Positions 27,000 through 35,219 of a stretch of DNA of 64,000 bases are shown here, in pieces. How positions within the stretch are numbered: position 1 is the first letter of the stretch; every line of letters begins with the position of its first letter. This DNA comes from Psychroflexus halocasei (GTDB lineage: Bacteria > Bacteroidota > Bacteroidia > Flavobacteriales > Flavobacteriaceae): assembly GCF_900107595.1 (NCBI RefSeq), contig NZ_FNQF01000006.1:62001-126000 (forward strand). Reading direction: 5' to 3'. Below the pieces are notes generated by a model. It had not been told where the DNA came from, made no database searches, and saw nothing but the letters and a program-made list of their open reading frames with translations. Made by a program: the position numbers and the translations under genes.

Positions 27000-27972
27000 T
27001 TTCGTAATGTTTTGCTTTTCTGTTAAGGTAAATTACAAATCTAATCCCTAAGTATAAAAAGATAAGTAAAACAGGAATTGTGATTATTTCTTTTGATAGT
27101 GTTGGCTCTTCAAATTCAGCAGTTTTAGGCTCATCGATAGGAGAAATGAAGTCTTTTTGCTTCGTTAATCTTTCTTCTAATCTGTTGATTGCGTATCTAA
27201 GTTCTTTTTTTTCAGATAAAATTTGACCAACATTTAGGTTGTTTTCTGAGCTATAGAAAGTAGAATTTCCTGGGTTCTTTTGATTGAGATTGGTGTTGTA
27301 AGATTTTAAAATTGTATCGATTTGTTGTATACTTTCTCTATTAGATTGAATAGATTCTTTTATATTTTTAATTTCAGTTTGGTGAATTTCCGCATAGGAT
27401 TTATTCTCTAAGAGTCTTTCTCTAAAAGCTTCAAAAAAATGAGTCACATCAAAACCTTCGGGATGTTTGATCTTTATCTTGTGTAATTCAGAACTTCTCA
27501 ATACGATTTGCATTAAGTCTTCTTGTGAGTATGCGCCTTCTTCTTTTAAAAGCGTGATGTATTCTTTTTCTTCATTAGATAGGTTGGTCACCCGTTCTAA
27601 AGGTTTTACCTCTAAGCTGATCATTTTTAAGGTATCAGCATCTATTTTGAATTCTTTGGCAAGGATTTCAAATCTATTTTTAATTTCCCAGTTGACTTCA
27701 TTGACAGATTTGTAAAGGTAATCTTGACTGCCATAAAAGCTATGTAAAGTGACAGATGACTCATTATATTTCTTAGAAGAACTTTGAAGGAAATATCCAA
27801 TAACAGCTCCAATGACAATTAGAGAGATTAGTATGATTGCATTTCTTTTAAGAAAAACAATGAGCATTAAAAATAGCTCTCCTATTTTATTAAAACCTCT
27901 TTTTATAAGCTTGAAAAGGTCACCCAAGTCAATCTCTTCGCTTTGGTTATTGTTGTAACTATTCTCTTGCAT
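26989..27972 (-). CDS. Wzz-like chain-length determinant protein
   Basis: A 327-residue inner-membrane protein with a helix at about 44-63, a long periplasmic coiled-coil region (about 150-285) and a second helix at about 293-313. This is the polysaccharide co-polymerase (Wzz) layout controlling O-antigen chain length, although the sequence is divergent and lacks a clear Pro-rich motif. It lies between a 564-residue unknown gene (14-bp overlap) and rfbB (11-bp overlap), so all are translationally coupled. Confidence 0.78.
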   Translation of the reverse strand: MQENSYNNNQSEEIDLGDLFKLIKRGFNKIGELFLMLIVFLKRNAIILISLIVIGAVIGYFLQSSSKKYNESSVTLHSFYGSQDYLYKSVNEVNWEIKNRFEILAKEFKIDADTLKMISLEVKPLERVTNLSNEEKEYITLLKEEGAYSQEDLMQIVLRSSELHKIKIKHPEGFDVTHFFEAFRERLLENKSYAEIHQTEIKNIKESIQSNRESIQQIDTILKSYNTNLNQKNPGNSTFYSSENNLNVGQILSEKKELRYAINRLEERLTKQKDFISPIDEPKTAEFEEPTLSKEIITIPVLLIFLYLGIRFVIYLNRKAKHYENER

Positions 27973-29653
27973 CTTTAAAAATTTGGTTAAGTATTTTCTC
28001 AGTAATTAAATATGTTGGTTTAACACCTGTTGTGCCTAAGCCACCTGAAGCTAATGTTGATCCAGTTTCAAGAGGGTTATCACTTGCGTAATAAGCGTAT
28101 CTTACTTTTACATCTCTTTTAATATTGCCTCTTAATTTTGAAGCAGCTTGTATTGCTTTTTGGTAATGAGCACCTTCCATTTCGAGGCCAATCACTCTCC
28201 ATGTTGAATCGTGGAAAAATTTTAAAAGATCTTTATTTTGTAATGAAGTTCCTAAAACTGTAATCATTGCACCATCAAACACCTTTAAACCTTGGCCTTC
28301 TAAATCTGATTTTAAAAGCTCATTTTTAAAAGGATAATTATCTGCTGTTCCTTCAAATAGGTGTGCATTTGGTATCATAATATCTCCTTTTCCTCCTTCT
28401 AAAATACCTGCTTTTCCCATCAGAGAAACTGAATCAACATTCATGTGATATGTTTTTTCATCTTCAGCGGTGTATGGTTTTAAAAGCTCATCTATTGTTT
28501 CATAGGCTTGCTCACCAAAAGCATAATCCATCACAATAATAACGGGTGCATTTTCAGTTGAACCTATTTTGAAATTATCTTCTGGGTGATTGATTTTAGC
28601 TGTATCGAAAACTTGGACATTGATGTTTGTTCCACTAGTATCTTTCAAATAATATGCACCTTTTGATGAAGCTTCTTTGTGAACTTGATTTCTTATGTCT
28701 TGGTTATCATCATTACTCAAAGCTTCGTAAACCTCAAAGCGTTTCTTTTTTTTGCACATTTCTTTTAACGCAATTGGTGCAAAAAGTGTGTTCATCACAC
28801 TATGCATATTCGCACTGATGATGTGGATCGGTCTATCAAATAGACCCTTTTCCCAAAGTGTACTTTTTATTTTCTGTGCCCAGACTTCACCATGAATGTG
28901 ATGACCTAATCGCTCTCTTAAAACTGGACTAAACGTAATTGTTCTTTTTTCCTCTTGAATGATTTCGCGTAAGGCTAGCCGACCAAGATTATAAATAAGA
29001 TGCAAAAATTTATCAGGATTTGAAGGTGTTGCAAATTTATCATAAACATTCATCAACTCTTCAAATGTGCGACCTAAAATATTGCCTGTATGCGTAATTG
29101 CAATTTCTCTATCTTTCTGACTCAGTGGGTCTCCATCTTTTATAAAACTTTCAAGCTTGCGCCAATCACGTGAAACATTTGATTCTTTATCAATGATAAT
29201 GTATTTCATGATTTTGTGCGACTCAATGAATAAGAAAGTGAGATGCGTTAAAATATCATATATTTCAGAGCGTCCTCTTGTAATTTCTATATTCATTTGC
29301 TCATCGTCAATACGATAACAATTACGGCGCCTTTTAGCAGGTATGATTGCTTTAAAGTGAGAATCAGTATAGCCTTCATCACTGGTTAAGTTAATGAAGC
29401 GACACTCTTCAATACCTTCAGGTAAACGTTCAATAACATATAGAAGTCCATTGAGTTCAATTTTATCTTCGGCAATTGTTCCGTAAATTTCTGGTCTTAA
29501 AGTCAAAAGTGCTTCGCGAAGCGTTTCCCCCGAAACTCCCATAGGTTTATAAAAACCTCTGATAAAAAGATGACGCATTGTGATATACATGCGCTCAATT
29601 GCATTTGTACTCTCTTGTGCTCTATTTCTTCCTGTATGTATGATATTTCTCAT
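27959..29653 (-). CDS. Conserved flavobacterial protein with nucleoside-phosphorylase-like C-terminal domain
   Basis: 564 residues, no signal peptide or membrane helix. I recognise it only as a conserved protein of unknown function (possibly DUF6909). The N-terminal half is helical and charged, with conserved His/Arg clusters. The C-terminal part shows features of the purine nucleoside phosphorylase/MTA nucleosidase fold: MGKAGILEGGKGDIMIP at 412-428, GLEMEGAHY at 489-497 and YYASDNP at 521-527, where the family has the glycine-rich GDI motif, the ribose-binding EMEG and the acid Asp. The start overlaps nothing; the end overlaps the Wzz-like gene by 14 bp. Confidence 0.6.
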   Translation of the reverse strand: MRNIIHTGRNRAQESTNAIERMYITMRHLFIRGFYKPMGVSGETLREALLTLRPEIYGTIAEDKIELNGLLYVIERLPEGIEECRFINLTSDEGYTDSHFKAIIPAKRRRNCYRIDDEQMNIEITRGRSEIYDILTHLTFLFIESHKIMKYIIIDKESNVSRDWRKLESFIKDGDPLSQKDREIAITHTGNILGRTFEELMNVYDKFATPSNPDKFLHLIYNLGRLALREIIQEEKRTITFSPVLRERLGHHIHGEVWAQKIKSTLWEKGLFDRPIHIISANMHSVMNTLFAPIALKEMCKKKKRFEVYEALSNDDNQDIRNQVHKEASSKGAYYLKDTSGTNINVQVFDTAKINHPEDNFKIGSTENAPVIIVMDYAFGEQAYETIDELLKPYTAEDEKTYHMNVDSVSLMGKAGILEGGKGDIMIPNAHLFEGTADNYPFKNELLKSDLEGQGLKVFDGAMITVLGTSLQNKDLLKFFHDSTWRVIGLEMEGAHYQKAIQAASKLRGNIKRDVKVRYAYYASDNPLETGSTLASGGLGTTGVKPTYLITEKILNQIFKDARE

Positions 29654-29697
29654 TATATTTTTAATTGGTAAAAGTAAAGAATTAAAATCTGATTCAA

Positions 29698-31176
29698 TTA
29701 TAACTTATCTGCAATGTTTCTATCGTTAGACAAGCGTGGAACTTTGTTTTGACCGCCCAATTTACCTAAACTTTTCATATATTTTGAAAAACTATTTTTA
29801 GGTAAACAAGTTATCTTTAAGCAAGCCAGCATTTGTCCTTCTCTTAAATCTTTATAATATGAGTTTTGCTTTTGTAAATTTTGATCGATAGTTTCAGCAA
29901 ATTTATTAAGATTTGTTGGATTTTGATCAAACTCTATCAGCCATTCATGATGTGCCAAACCTTCTTTTGGATGTAATTGAGGTGCTACTGTAAATTCAGT
30001 AATTTGTATATTAAAATCTTTTTGTGCTTCTTTTAAAGCGTGCTCAACTTCTTTAGCTATGACGTGTTCTCCAAAGGCTGAAGTAAAATGTTTAATACGA
30101 CCAGAAACAATAACTCTGTAAGGTGATGTGTTTGTGAACATAACAGTATCACCTAGATTATAGCGCCATAAACCAGCTGTTGTTGAAATAATCATGACGT
30201 AATTGACATCAATTTCAACATCTTTAATGGTGTAAATTTTTGGTGATTCGTCAAAGAACTCATCTGCTTTGATAAATTCATAAAAAATACCAGAATCAAG
30301 TTGAAGTAGCATTCCATTTGCTTCTTGTGAATCTTGAAATGCAAAAAAACCTTCAGATGCAGGATATAACTCGATACTTGATATTTTTCTGCCGATTAAG
30401 GCTTCAAATTTTGAGCGATAGGGTTCATAATTAACACCACCATAGATAAAAAGTTCTAGGTTAGGATATAATTCACCGATTTTTTTCCCTGTTTGTTCTT
30501 CCAGTTTTTCAAAATAATTTTGAACCCAAGAAGGAATTCCACCCATCACCGTCATATCTTGATCAACGGTTTCATCAATGACTTTCTGCAATTTGGTTTC
30601 CCAATCTTCAATGCAATTTGTTTCCCAGCTCGGTAAACGATTACGTTGTAAATAATTAGGGACAAAATGAGCTGAAATTCCTGATAATCTACCAAGCTTA
30701 ACACCGTTTTTTTCTTCTAGTTTTGGACTGCCTTGTAGAAAAATCATTTTACCGTCAACAAATCTAGAACTGCCAGTTTCAGCAATATAGCATAAAATCG
30801 CATTTCTGGCTGCATCGATATGCGTTGGCATCGATTCTTTGGTGAGTGGTATATATTTAGCACCGCTTGTTGTGCCTGATGTTTTGGCAAAGTACAAAGG
30901 TTTTCCTGGCCAAAGTATAGATTCTTCACCTGCGACCATGCGATCCACATAAGTTTTTAAAGCTTCGTAATCACGAATAGGAACACGCTCTTGAAAATCT
31001 TTAAAGTTTTGAATTCTATCAAATTGATGGTCTTTTCCGAAAACAGTATTTTTAGCTTTAGAGATTAAATTATTAAAAACATCTTGCTGTGTCTTGACAG
31101 GTTTGTCAATCCATTTTTGCATTTTGTTTCTTGTATATTTTGCAAATATTTTGGCGGCAAAGGATTTTAAGGACAT
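29698..31176 (-). CDS. GH3 family acyl-adenylating protein
   Basis: A 492-residue protein of the GH3 (auxin-responsive promoter) family, related to acyl-acid amido synthetases of the ANL fold. The ATP-binding loop FAKTSGTTSGAKYIP is at about residues 107-121. Plant GH3 enzymes join amino acids to acyl acids; the bacterial substrate is unknown. It lies 44 bp ahead of the nucleoside-phosphorylase-like gene and 3 bp after the M23 gene, suggesting one transcript. Confidence 0.87.
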   Translation of the reverse strand: MSLKSFAAKIFAKYTRNKMQKWIDKPVKTQQDVFNNLISKAKNTVFGKDHQFDRIQNFKDFQERVPIRDYEALKTYVDRMVAGEESILWPGKPLYFAKTSGTTSGAKYIPLTKESMPTHIDAARNAILCYIAETGSSRFVDGKMIFLQGSPKLEEKNGVKLGRLSGISAHFVPNYLQRNRLPSWETNCIEDWETKLQKVIDETVDQDMTVMGGIPSWVQNYFEKLEEQTGKKIGELYPNLELFIYGGVNYEPYRSKFEALIGRKISSIELYPASEGFFAFQDSQEANGMLLQLDSGIFYEFIKADEFFDESPKIYTIKDVEIDVNYVMIISTTAGLWRYNLGDTVMFTNTSPYRVIVSGRIKHFTSAFGEHVIAKEVEHALKEAQKDFNIQITEFTVAPQLHPKEGLAHHEWLIEFDQNPTNLNKFAETIDQNLQKQNSYYKDLREGQMLACLKITCLPKNSFSKYMKSLGKLGGQNKVPRLSNDRNIADKL

Positions 31177-31179
31177 ACT

Positions 31180-32052
31180 TTAATCTTCAAATGTTATATA
31201 ATCACGCGGATTGACAGGGTAACCGTCAACCCATAATTCAAAATGTAAATGTGTTCCCGTGGTCAGTTCGCCGGTATTTCCAGCAATAGCAATGACCTCA
31301 CCAGTTTTCACTAAGTCACCTTGTGATTTTAAAAGTTCTGCATTGTGTTTATAGGCGGAAATCAATCCGAAACTGTGTTCAATAATCAGTACATAACCCG
31401 TATTTGGCGTCCAGTCGGAGAAAATGACTGTGCCGTCTGCAGTCGCTTTAATTGGTGTATCTTTTTCTGTCACAATATCAACAGCGTAATGCTTGATATC
31501 AACATCATATTCAGCTGAAATCCGACCATTAACTGGCGGAAAAAGATTCATTTGTGTTTGTCTGACTGCGCTTTCTAGTAAATTAAACTTATCTTTCTTT
31601 TCAACTTCATCTCTTAATTCCTTTTCTTCTTGTGAAGCAGAAAAGTCAACATTATCAGGTGAGATATTGTTTGTATTTAAAATCGTGTCACTCTGTTGAT
31701 CAATATCACTCACTTCACCTGTCAGTACTTTCCTGATGGATTTATAATAAGCATTATTGCGATCAACAACGCTTTCTAAAGAATCAACTTGCATTGTCAA
31801 ACGCGTCGCTTTCTCTTTTAAAGCACTTGATGAATAACCAGGAATATATTCTCGTAATGGTGTGAAAGCGATTAATAGGATTGTTAAAGTAATAAGTAGA
31901 AAAGTTGATAAAGCTGTTAAGCTAATAACATTGAGCCTTGTGAGCTTAAAAGAGATTTTTTCTTCAAAAGTGTTTTCATTTAAAATGACCAATCGGTACT
32001 TATGAATCAGCTTTTGAGATAACTTTCTTTCTGTCTTTTTCTTTTTTGCCAT
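31180..32052 (-). CDS. M23 family metallopeptidase (LytM-type)
   Basis: A 290-residue inner-membrane-anchored protein: basic cytoplasmic N-terminus, one helix at about 44-63, a coiled-coil region at about 75-165 and a C-terminal M23 domain. The zinc ligands are His188-x3-Asp192 and His268-x-His270 (THLHFELW), with the further His236. All catalytic residues are present, so it should cut peptidoglycan cross-links. It is the first gene of a leftward unit with GH3. Confidence 0.92.
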   Translation of the reverse strand: MAKKKKTERKLSQKLIHKYRLVILNENTFEEKISFKLTRLNVISLTALSTFLLITLTILLIAFTPLREYIPGYSSSALKEKATRLTMQVDSLESVVDRNNAYYKSIRKVLTGEVSDIDQQSDTILNTNNISPDNVDFSASQEEKELRDEVEKKDKFNLLESAVRQTQMNLFPPVNGRISAEYDVDIKHYAVDIVTEKDTPIKATADGTVIFSDWTPNTGYVLIIEHSFGLISAYKHNAELLKSQGDLVKTGEVIAIAGNTGELTTGTHLHFELWVDGYPVNPRDYITFED

Positions 32053-32136
32053 AACAACTTCTACTTACTCTAGATAGCATCAAGCAAATTTATGATAGTT
32101 TTTGTTGTCTAAACCCTTGTTTTATATTTTTATTAT

Positions 32137-32144
32137 TAATTTTG
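32137..32144 (+). promoter_or_regulatory. -7 promoter element for tatA
   Basis: TAATTTTG matches TAnnTTTG. A TTG at 32117-32119 is a possible -33 element. The tatA ATG is 17 bp downstream. Confidence 0.6.
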
Positions 32145-32161
32145 CATTAGAATTTTAACCA

Positions 32162-32359
32162 ATGCATATGTTACATGTTATTTTAGGAATGGTCGGACCT
32201 TGGCAATGGGTGATTATTGGCATCGCGATTTTATTACTTTTCGGTGGCAAAAAAATCCCTGAATTAATGAGAGGTTTAGGAAGTGGAATTAAAGAATTTA
32301 AAGACGCTTCTAAAGATGATGAAAAGGGATCAGATGATGGTTCGAAAACTTTGAAATAA
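32162..32359 (+). CDS. tatA: Twin-arginine translocase subunit TatA/E
   Basis: A 65-residue protein with one membrane helix (about 14-27), the conserved FGGKKIPELMRGLGSGIKEF amphipathic region and a charged tail. TatA forms the channel for folded proteins exported by the Tat system. tatC is not in this window. The ATG at 32168 (MLHVIL) is a possible alternative start. A terminator follows. Confidence 0.93.
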   Translation: MHMLHVILGMVGPWQWVIIGIAILLLFGGKKIPELMRGLGSGIKEFKDASKDDEKGSDDGSKTLK

Positions 32360-32389
32360 AAGAGAAATTCCCAAAGCGGAATATGATAT

Positions 32390-32418
32390 AAACCTAAGTC
32401 TTATCGGCTTAGGTTTTT
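32390..32418. terminator. Terminator between tatA and lpxH
   Basis: A stem AAACCTAAG with CTTAGGTTT, loop of nine bases, ends in a T-run that abuts the lpxH stop codon. It mainly serves tatA; the leftward A-run is weak. Confidence 0.75.
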
Positions 32419-33174
32419 TTATTTCCAATTTTTAAGCTCAAAGCTTTCACCATCAAAAACGCCGTAAGTGTAATGCACAATCCAGTCACCAAGATTATGG
32501 TAAACTGAGTTTTGACCAATTTCAATTTTCATGGGTAAGTGGCGATGACCAAATATGAAATAGTCATAATGCTTTTCTTCTAATTTACGTTTTGCATAAA
32601 GCGCAAGCCACTCGTTTTCTTCTCCTAAAAACTTAGCATCTTCATCCCCAGAAATGAGTTTGTTTTTAACAGAAAGGTGTTTAGCAAGTCTGACACCAAT
32701 GTCAGGATGAAGCCAACGGTAAAGCCATTTTGAAAAAGGATTTGTAAATACTTTTTTCATTCGCTTGTAACCAATATCGCCGGGTCCCAAACCATCGCCG
32801 TGACCTATTAAAAATCTTTTGTTGTTATATAAAAACTCTTGTGGTTTATGAAAAACTTCAATGCCAAGTTCTTTTTGAAAGTAGTCATCCATCCATAAAT
32901 CATGATTACCAACAAAAAAGAAAATAGGAATTCCGCTATCAGCTATTTCAGCAAGCTTACCTAATGTTCTTGTAAATCCTTTTGGAACAACTTCTTTATA
33001 TTCAAACCAAAAGTCAAACAAGTCACCCAACAGAAATATGGCAGCCGCGTCTTTTTTGGCTTCATCTAAAAAAGAAACAAATTTCTTTTCGCGAATTAAG
33101 CTTTCTTCATGTGTAGGAGCGCCCAAATGATTATCAGACGCAAAATATATTTTCTTTCCTTCAGGAATTTGCAT
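32419..33174 (-). CDS. lpxH: UDP-2,3-diacylglucosamine diphosphatase LpxH
   Basis: A 251-residue metallophosphoesterase that hydrolyses UDP-2,3-diacylglucosamine to lipid X in lipid A synthesis. The metal motifs are Asp14-x-His16 (SDNHLG), GDLFDFW, GNHDLW, GHGDGLGPGD and GHRHLP. The size and motifs fit the Bacteroidota LpxH group, which is membrane-associated through its C-terminal region. It has its own promoter at 33192-33199. Confidence 0.9.
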   Translation of the reverse strand: MQIPEGKKIYFASDNHLGAPTHEESLIREKKFVSFLDEAKKDAAAIFLLGDLFDFWFEYKEVVPKGFTRTLGKLAEIADSGIPIFFFVGNHDLWMDDYFQKELGIEVFHKPQEFLYNNKRFLIGHGDGLGPGDIGYKRMKKVFTNPFSKWLYRWLHPDIGVRLAKHLSVKNKLISGDEDAKFLGEENEWLALYAKRKLEEKHYDYFIFGHRHLPMKIEIGQNSVYHNLGDWIVHYTYGVFDGESFELKNWK

Positions 33175-33191
33175 AGTTCAAAATCAATTGT

Positions 33192-33199
33192 CAAATATA
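33192..33199 (-). promoter_or_regulatory. -7 promoter element for lpxH
   Basis: TATATTTG read leftward matches TAnnTTTG and lies 17 bp before the lpxH ATG. Confidence 0.65.
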
Positions 33200-33312
33200 C
33201 TGAAAGCAAAACTTTTGTTTTACAAATTTTAAAAACAAAGTTGAATCATTCACTTTCAATTTTATAAAGCTAAAAAAATTCTAAAAGAAGTCAATCTCCT
33301 TATCTACTCTCA

Positions 33313-33320
33313 TATCTTTG
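33313..33320 (+). promoter_or_regulatory. -7 promoter element for the DUF2807 gene
   Basis: TATCTTTG matches TAnnTTTG; the ATG is only 11 bp downstream, so the 5' leader is very short. Confidence 0.65.
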
Positions 33321-33331
33321 TTAGAAAAAAC

Positions 33332-34012
33332 ATGAAAGCACATTTTTTATATATCTGCCTTTTTGTGGCAAGCATTGTCTCAGCGCAAGACAGAACAGAA
33401 ACAATCGAGGGGAGTTTTAATAAAATAAAAATCGCGAACAAGGTTGACGTTGATCTTGTTCCTTACGCAAGTGAGAATAAAATTGAAATTTCGGGTTATG
33501 ATGCTGATGAGGTTATCATTAAGGTTAAACAAGGCGAACTTGTTGTAAAACTGCCTATCGATGAAGTTTTTTCTGACTCTGACACCAAAATAAAACTTTA
33601 TATTAAAGATTTTACGAGCTTAAATCTTAACAATGGTGCTGATGTTGAAATAACATCTCAAATTAAACAAAAGGAAATTTCGCTTGAAGCCTCAGAAGGT
33701 AGTTTTTTATCTGCGGATTTAGATGTTAAAACAGCAAGATTAAAGGCTGTAACCGGATCTGAAATGCATGTTTACGGAGAATCTAAAAATCAATATGTCA
33801 CTGTTAAAACGGGAGGAATTTTTATAGGGAAATCTTTTAAAACAGAAAAAACAGATGTCAAAGTGAGTTATGGGGGAACAGCTGAAGTTTATGCAACTCA
33901 TTCTTGTAAAGCAAAAACGACTGCTGGTGGTGAGATAGAAATATATGGAAATCCTAAAAAAGTTGATCAAAAAACGAAGTTAGGCGGATCTATTGATTTG
34001 ATGTCTAAATAA
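33332..34012 (+). CDS. Secreted DUF2807 (head GIN) beta-helix protein
   Basis: A 226-residue exported protein: signal peptide 1-18 and then repeated short beta strands, with a run of Gly/Asn/Asp turns typical of the right-handed beta-helix DUF2807 domain. The family is common in Bacteroidota and has no known enzymatic activity. The stop overlaps the stop of the convergent DUF6427-like gene by 8 bp, with no terminator between them. Confidence 0.85.
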   Translation: MKAHFLYICLFVASIVSAQDRTETIEGSFNKIKIANKVDVDLVPYASENKIEISGYDADEVIIKVKQGELVVKLPIDEVFSDSDTKIKLYIKDFTSLNLNNGADVEITSQIKQKEISLEASEGSFLSADLDVKTARLKAVTGSEMHVYGESKNQYVTVKTGGIFIGKSFKTEKTDVKVSYGGTAEVYATHSCKAKTTAGGEIEIYGNPKKVDQKTKLGGSIDLMSK

Positions 34013-34925
34013 AATGTAAGCCAATAGCTGCAAGAATTAGCAACCAAATAAAAATTTCTTTCCATAAAGTTTTGAGCTGTTTGAGCTCTAAAAAATTACC
34101 TGTAATAACTGCCAGTGGCATGATTAGGAAAAACGACTGAGAGAAATTTTCGTTAACATTAAAAATTAAAGCAAAGGCAAATAGTGCATAAGCAACAGCA
34201 AAAAGCGAAAGGCTTCTTTGCATATTGAGTTTTAATCCTGTGTAAATTTTTGGAAGGAAAAATAACAGAAACAAACTCAGAATAATTAAGAAATAAATCC
34301 TGATTTGTTCATGCGAGCTATAATTAAGCTCAGGTTGTAATACAAAATCTGGAAGTCTGCTAATGTAGCTCTCAGACGTTGAAAACACCAACATCTTAAA
34401 AGTGTAATGTAAAACTAAAGCAGCAGTAAACCCTAAAAATGGTAAAATATAAAACCTGAAATTATCTGAAGCATAGAAAAGTACAGCTATAATCGCTAAG
34501 ATCAAAACCAAGATGCTCGGTGGCCAAAATAGGCTGCTAAAGAAACACCAGAAACCAACATCAAAAACTTTTTTTTTCAAATCGATATTTGAGTGCATGC
34601 TCAGCATTCTTCTAAAAGCAAATAAATTAAACATTAATGCTAAGCTCATATTGATGTTTGATAGTGTTTCAGGAAAAATCATCAAATAAAGTAATAAACA
34701 AAAAATACTGTAATTACTCGACTTTTGAAAGTTATTTTTATGAATAATAAACCTCATCAAAAAGATGTTGAACACAATAATGGCAAGGTTTAAAGCCAAA
34801 TTAGCAATACCCATTTCTGGCAAATTATCTGTCAGAAAATGCTGTGAAATGTAATACGCAACAAGTAGAATTAGCGTTAAAAAAAGAGGAATTGGTTTAG
34901 ATTGCTTAAAAAACCTTGTTAGCAT
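34005..34925 (-). CDS. DUF6427-like multi-pass membrane protein
   Basis: A 306-residue integral membrane protein with about nine to ten hydrophobic helices and few charged residues outside the loops. It matches a flavobacterial family of unknown function (DUF6427) that is usually next to the small DUF6341 gene and purD, as here. No catalytic residue is evident. It ends in convergent overlap with the DUF2807 gene. Confidence 0.65.
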   Translation of the reverse strand: MLTRFFKQSKPIPLFLTLILLVAYYISQHFLTDNLPEMGIANLALNLAIIVFNIFLMRFIIHKNNFQKSSNYSIFCLLLYLMIFPETLSNINMSLALMFNLFAFRRMLSMHSNIDLKKKVFDVGFWCFFSSLFWPPSILVLILAIIAVLFYASDNFRFYILPFLGFTAALVLHYTFKMLVFSTSESYISRLPDFVLQPELNYSSHEQIRIYFLIILSLFLLFFLPKIYTGLKLNMQRSLSLFAVAYALFAFALIFNVNENFSQSFFLIMPLAVITGNFLELKQLKTLWKEIFIWLLILAAIGLHFI

Positions 34926-34937
34926 AGTTCAAATTGT

Positions 34938-34945
34938 TATTTTTG
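34938..34945 (+). promoter_or_regulatory. -7 promoter element for the DUF6341-like gene
   Basis: TATTTTTG matches TAnnTTTG and lies 25 bp before the ATG. Confidence 0.6.
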
Positions 34946-34970
34946 CAATATAATTTAATATCAACTGATC

Positions 34971-35219
34971 ATGAAAGATTTTTTTGAGGCAATACAATCT
35001 TTATTTGAAGATGTACTTTTTTTACCATTTGACGCTTTAAGAACACTTGAGGCTTCTACTTGGTGGGGGGCAAATGCGATTAACTGGCTTTTTATTTTAA
35101 TCACTGCTGTTGCATTTGTTTATTGGATGATGAAACTTCGCGATTATGACGATACAAAAGAGGAAAGAAAAGATGTGAAAGCACATCCTTTCTTAGGTAA
35201 AAATGCCGAGTTAGATTAA
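34971..35219 (+). CDS. DUF6341-like small membrane protein
   Basis: An 82-residue protein with an amphipathic N-terminus (MKDFFEAIQSLFEDVLFLPF), the pattern WWGANAINWLF and one membrane helix at about 38-55, then a charged tail. It matches the flavobacterial DUF6341 family, sometimes mislabelled uracil phosphoribosyltransferase from its neighbourhood. The function is unknown. Its stop overlaps the purD stop by 9 bp on the opposite strand. Confidence 0.65.
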   Translation: MKDFFEAIQSLFEDVLFLPFDALRTLEASTWWGANAINWLFILITAVAFVYWMMKLRDYDDTKEERKDVKAHPFLGKNAELD

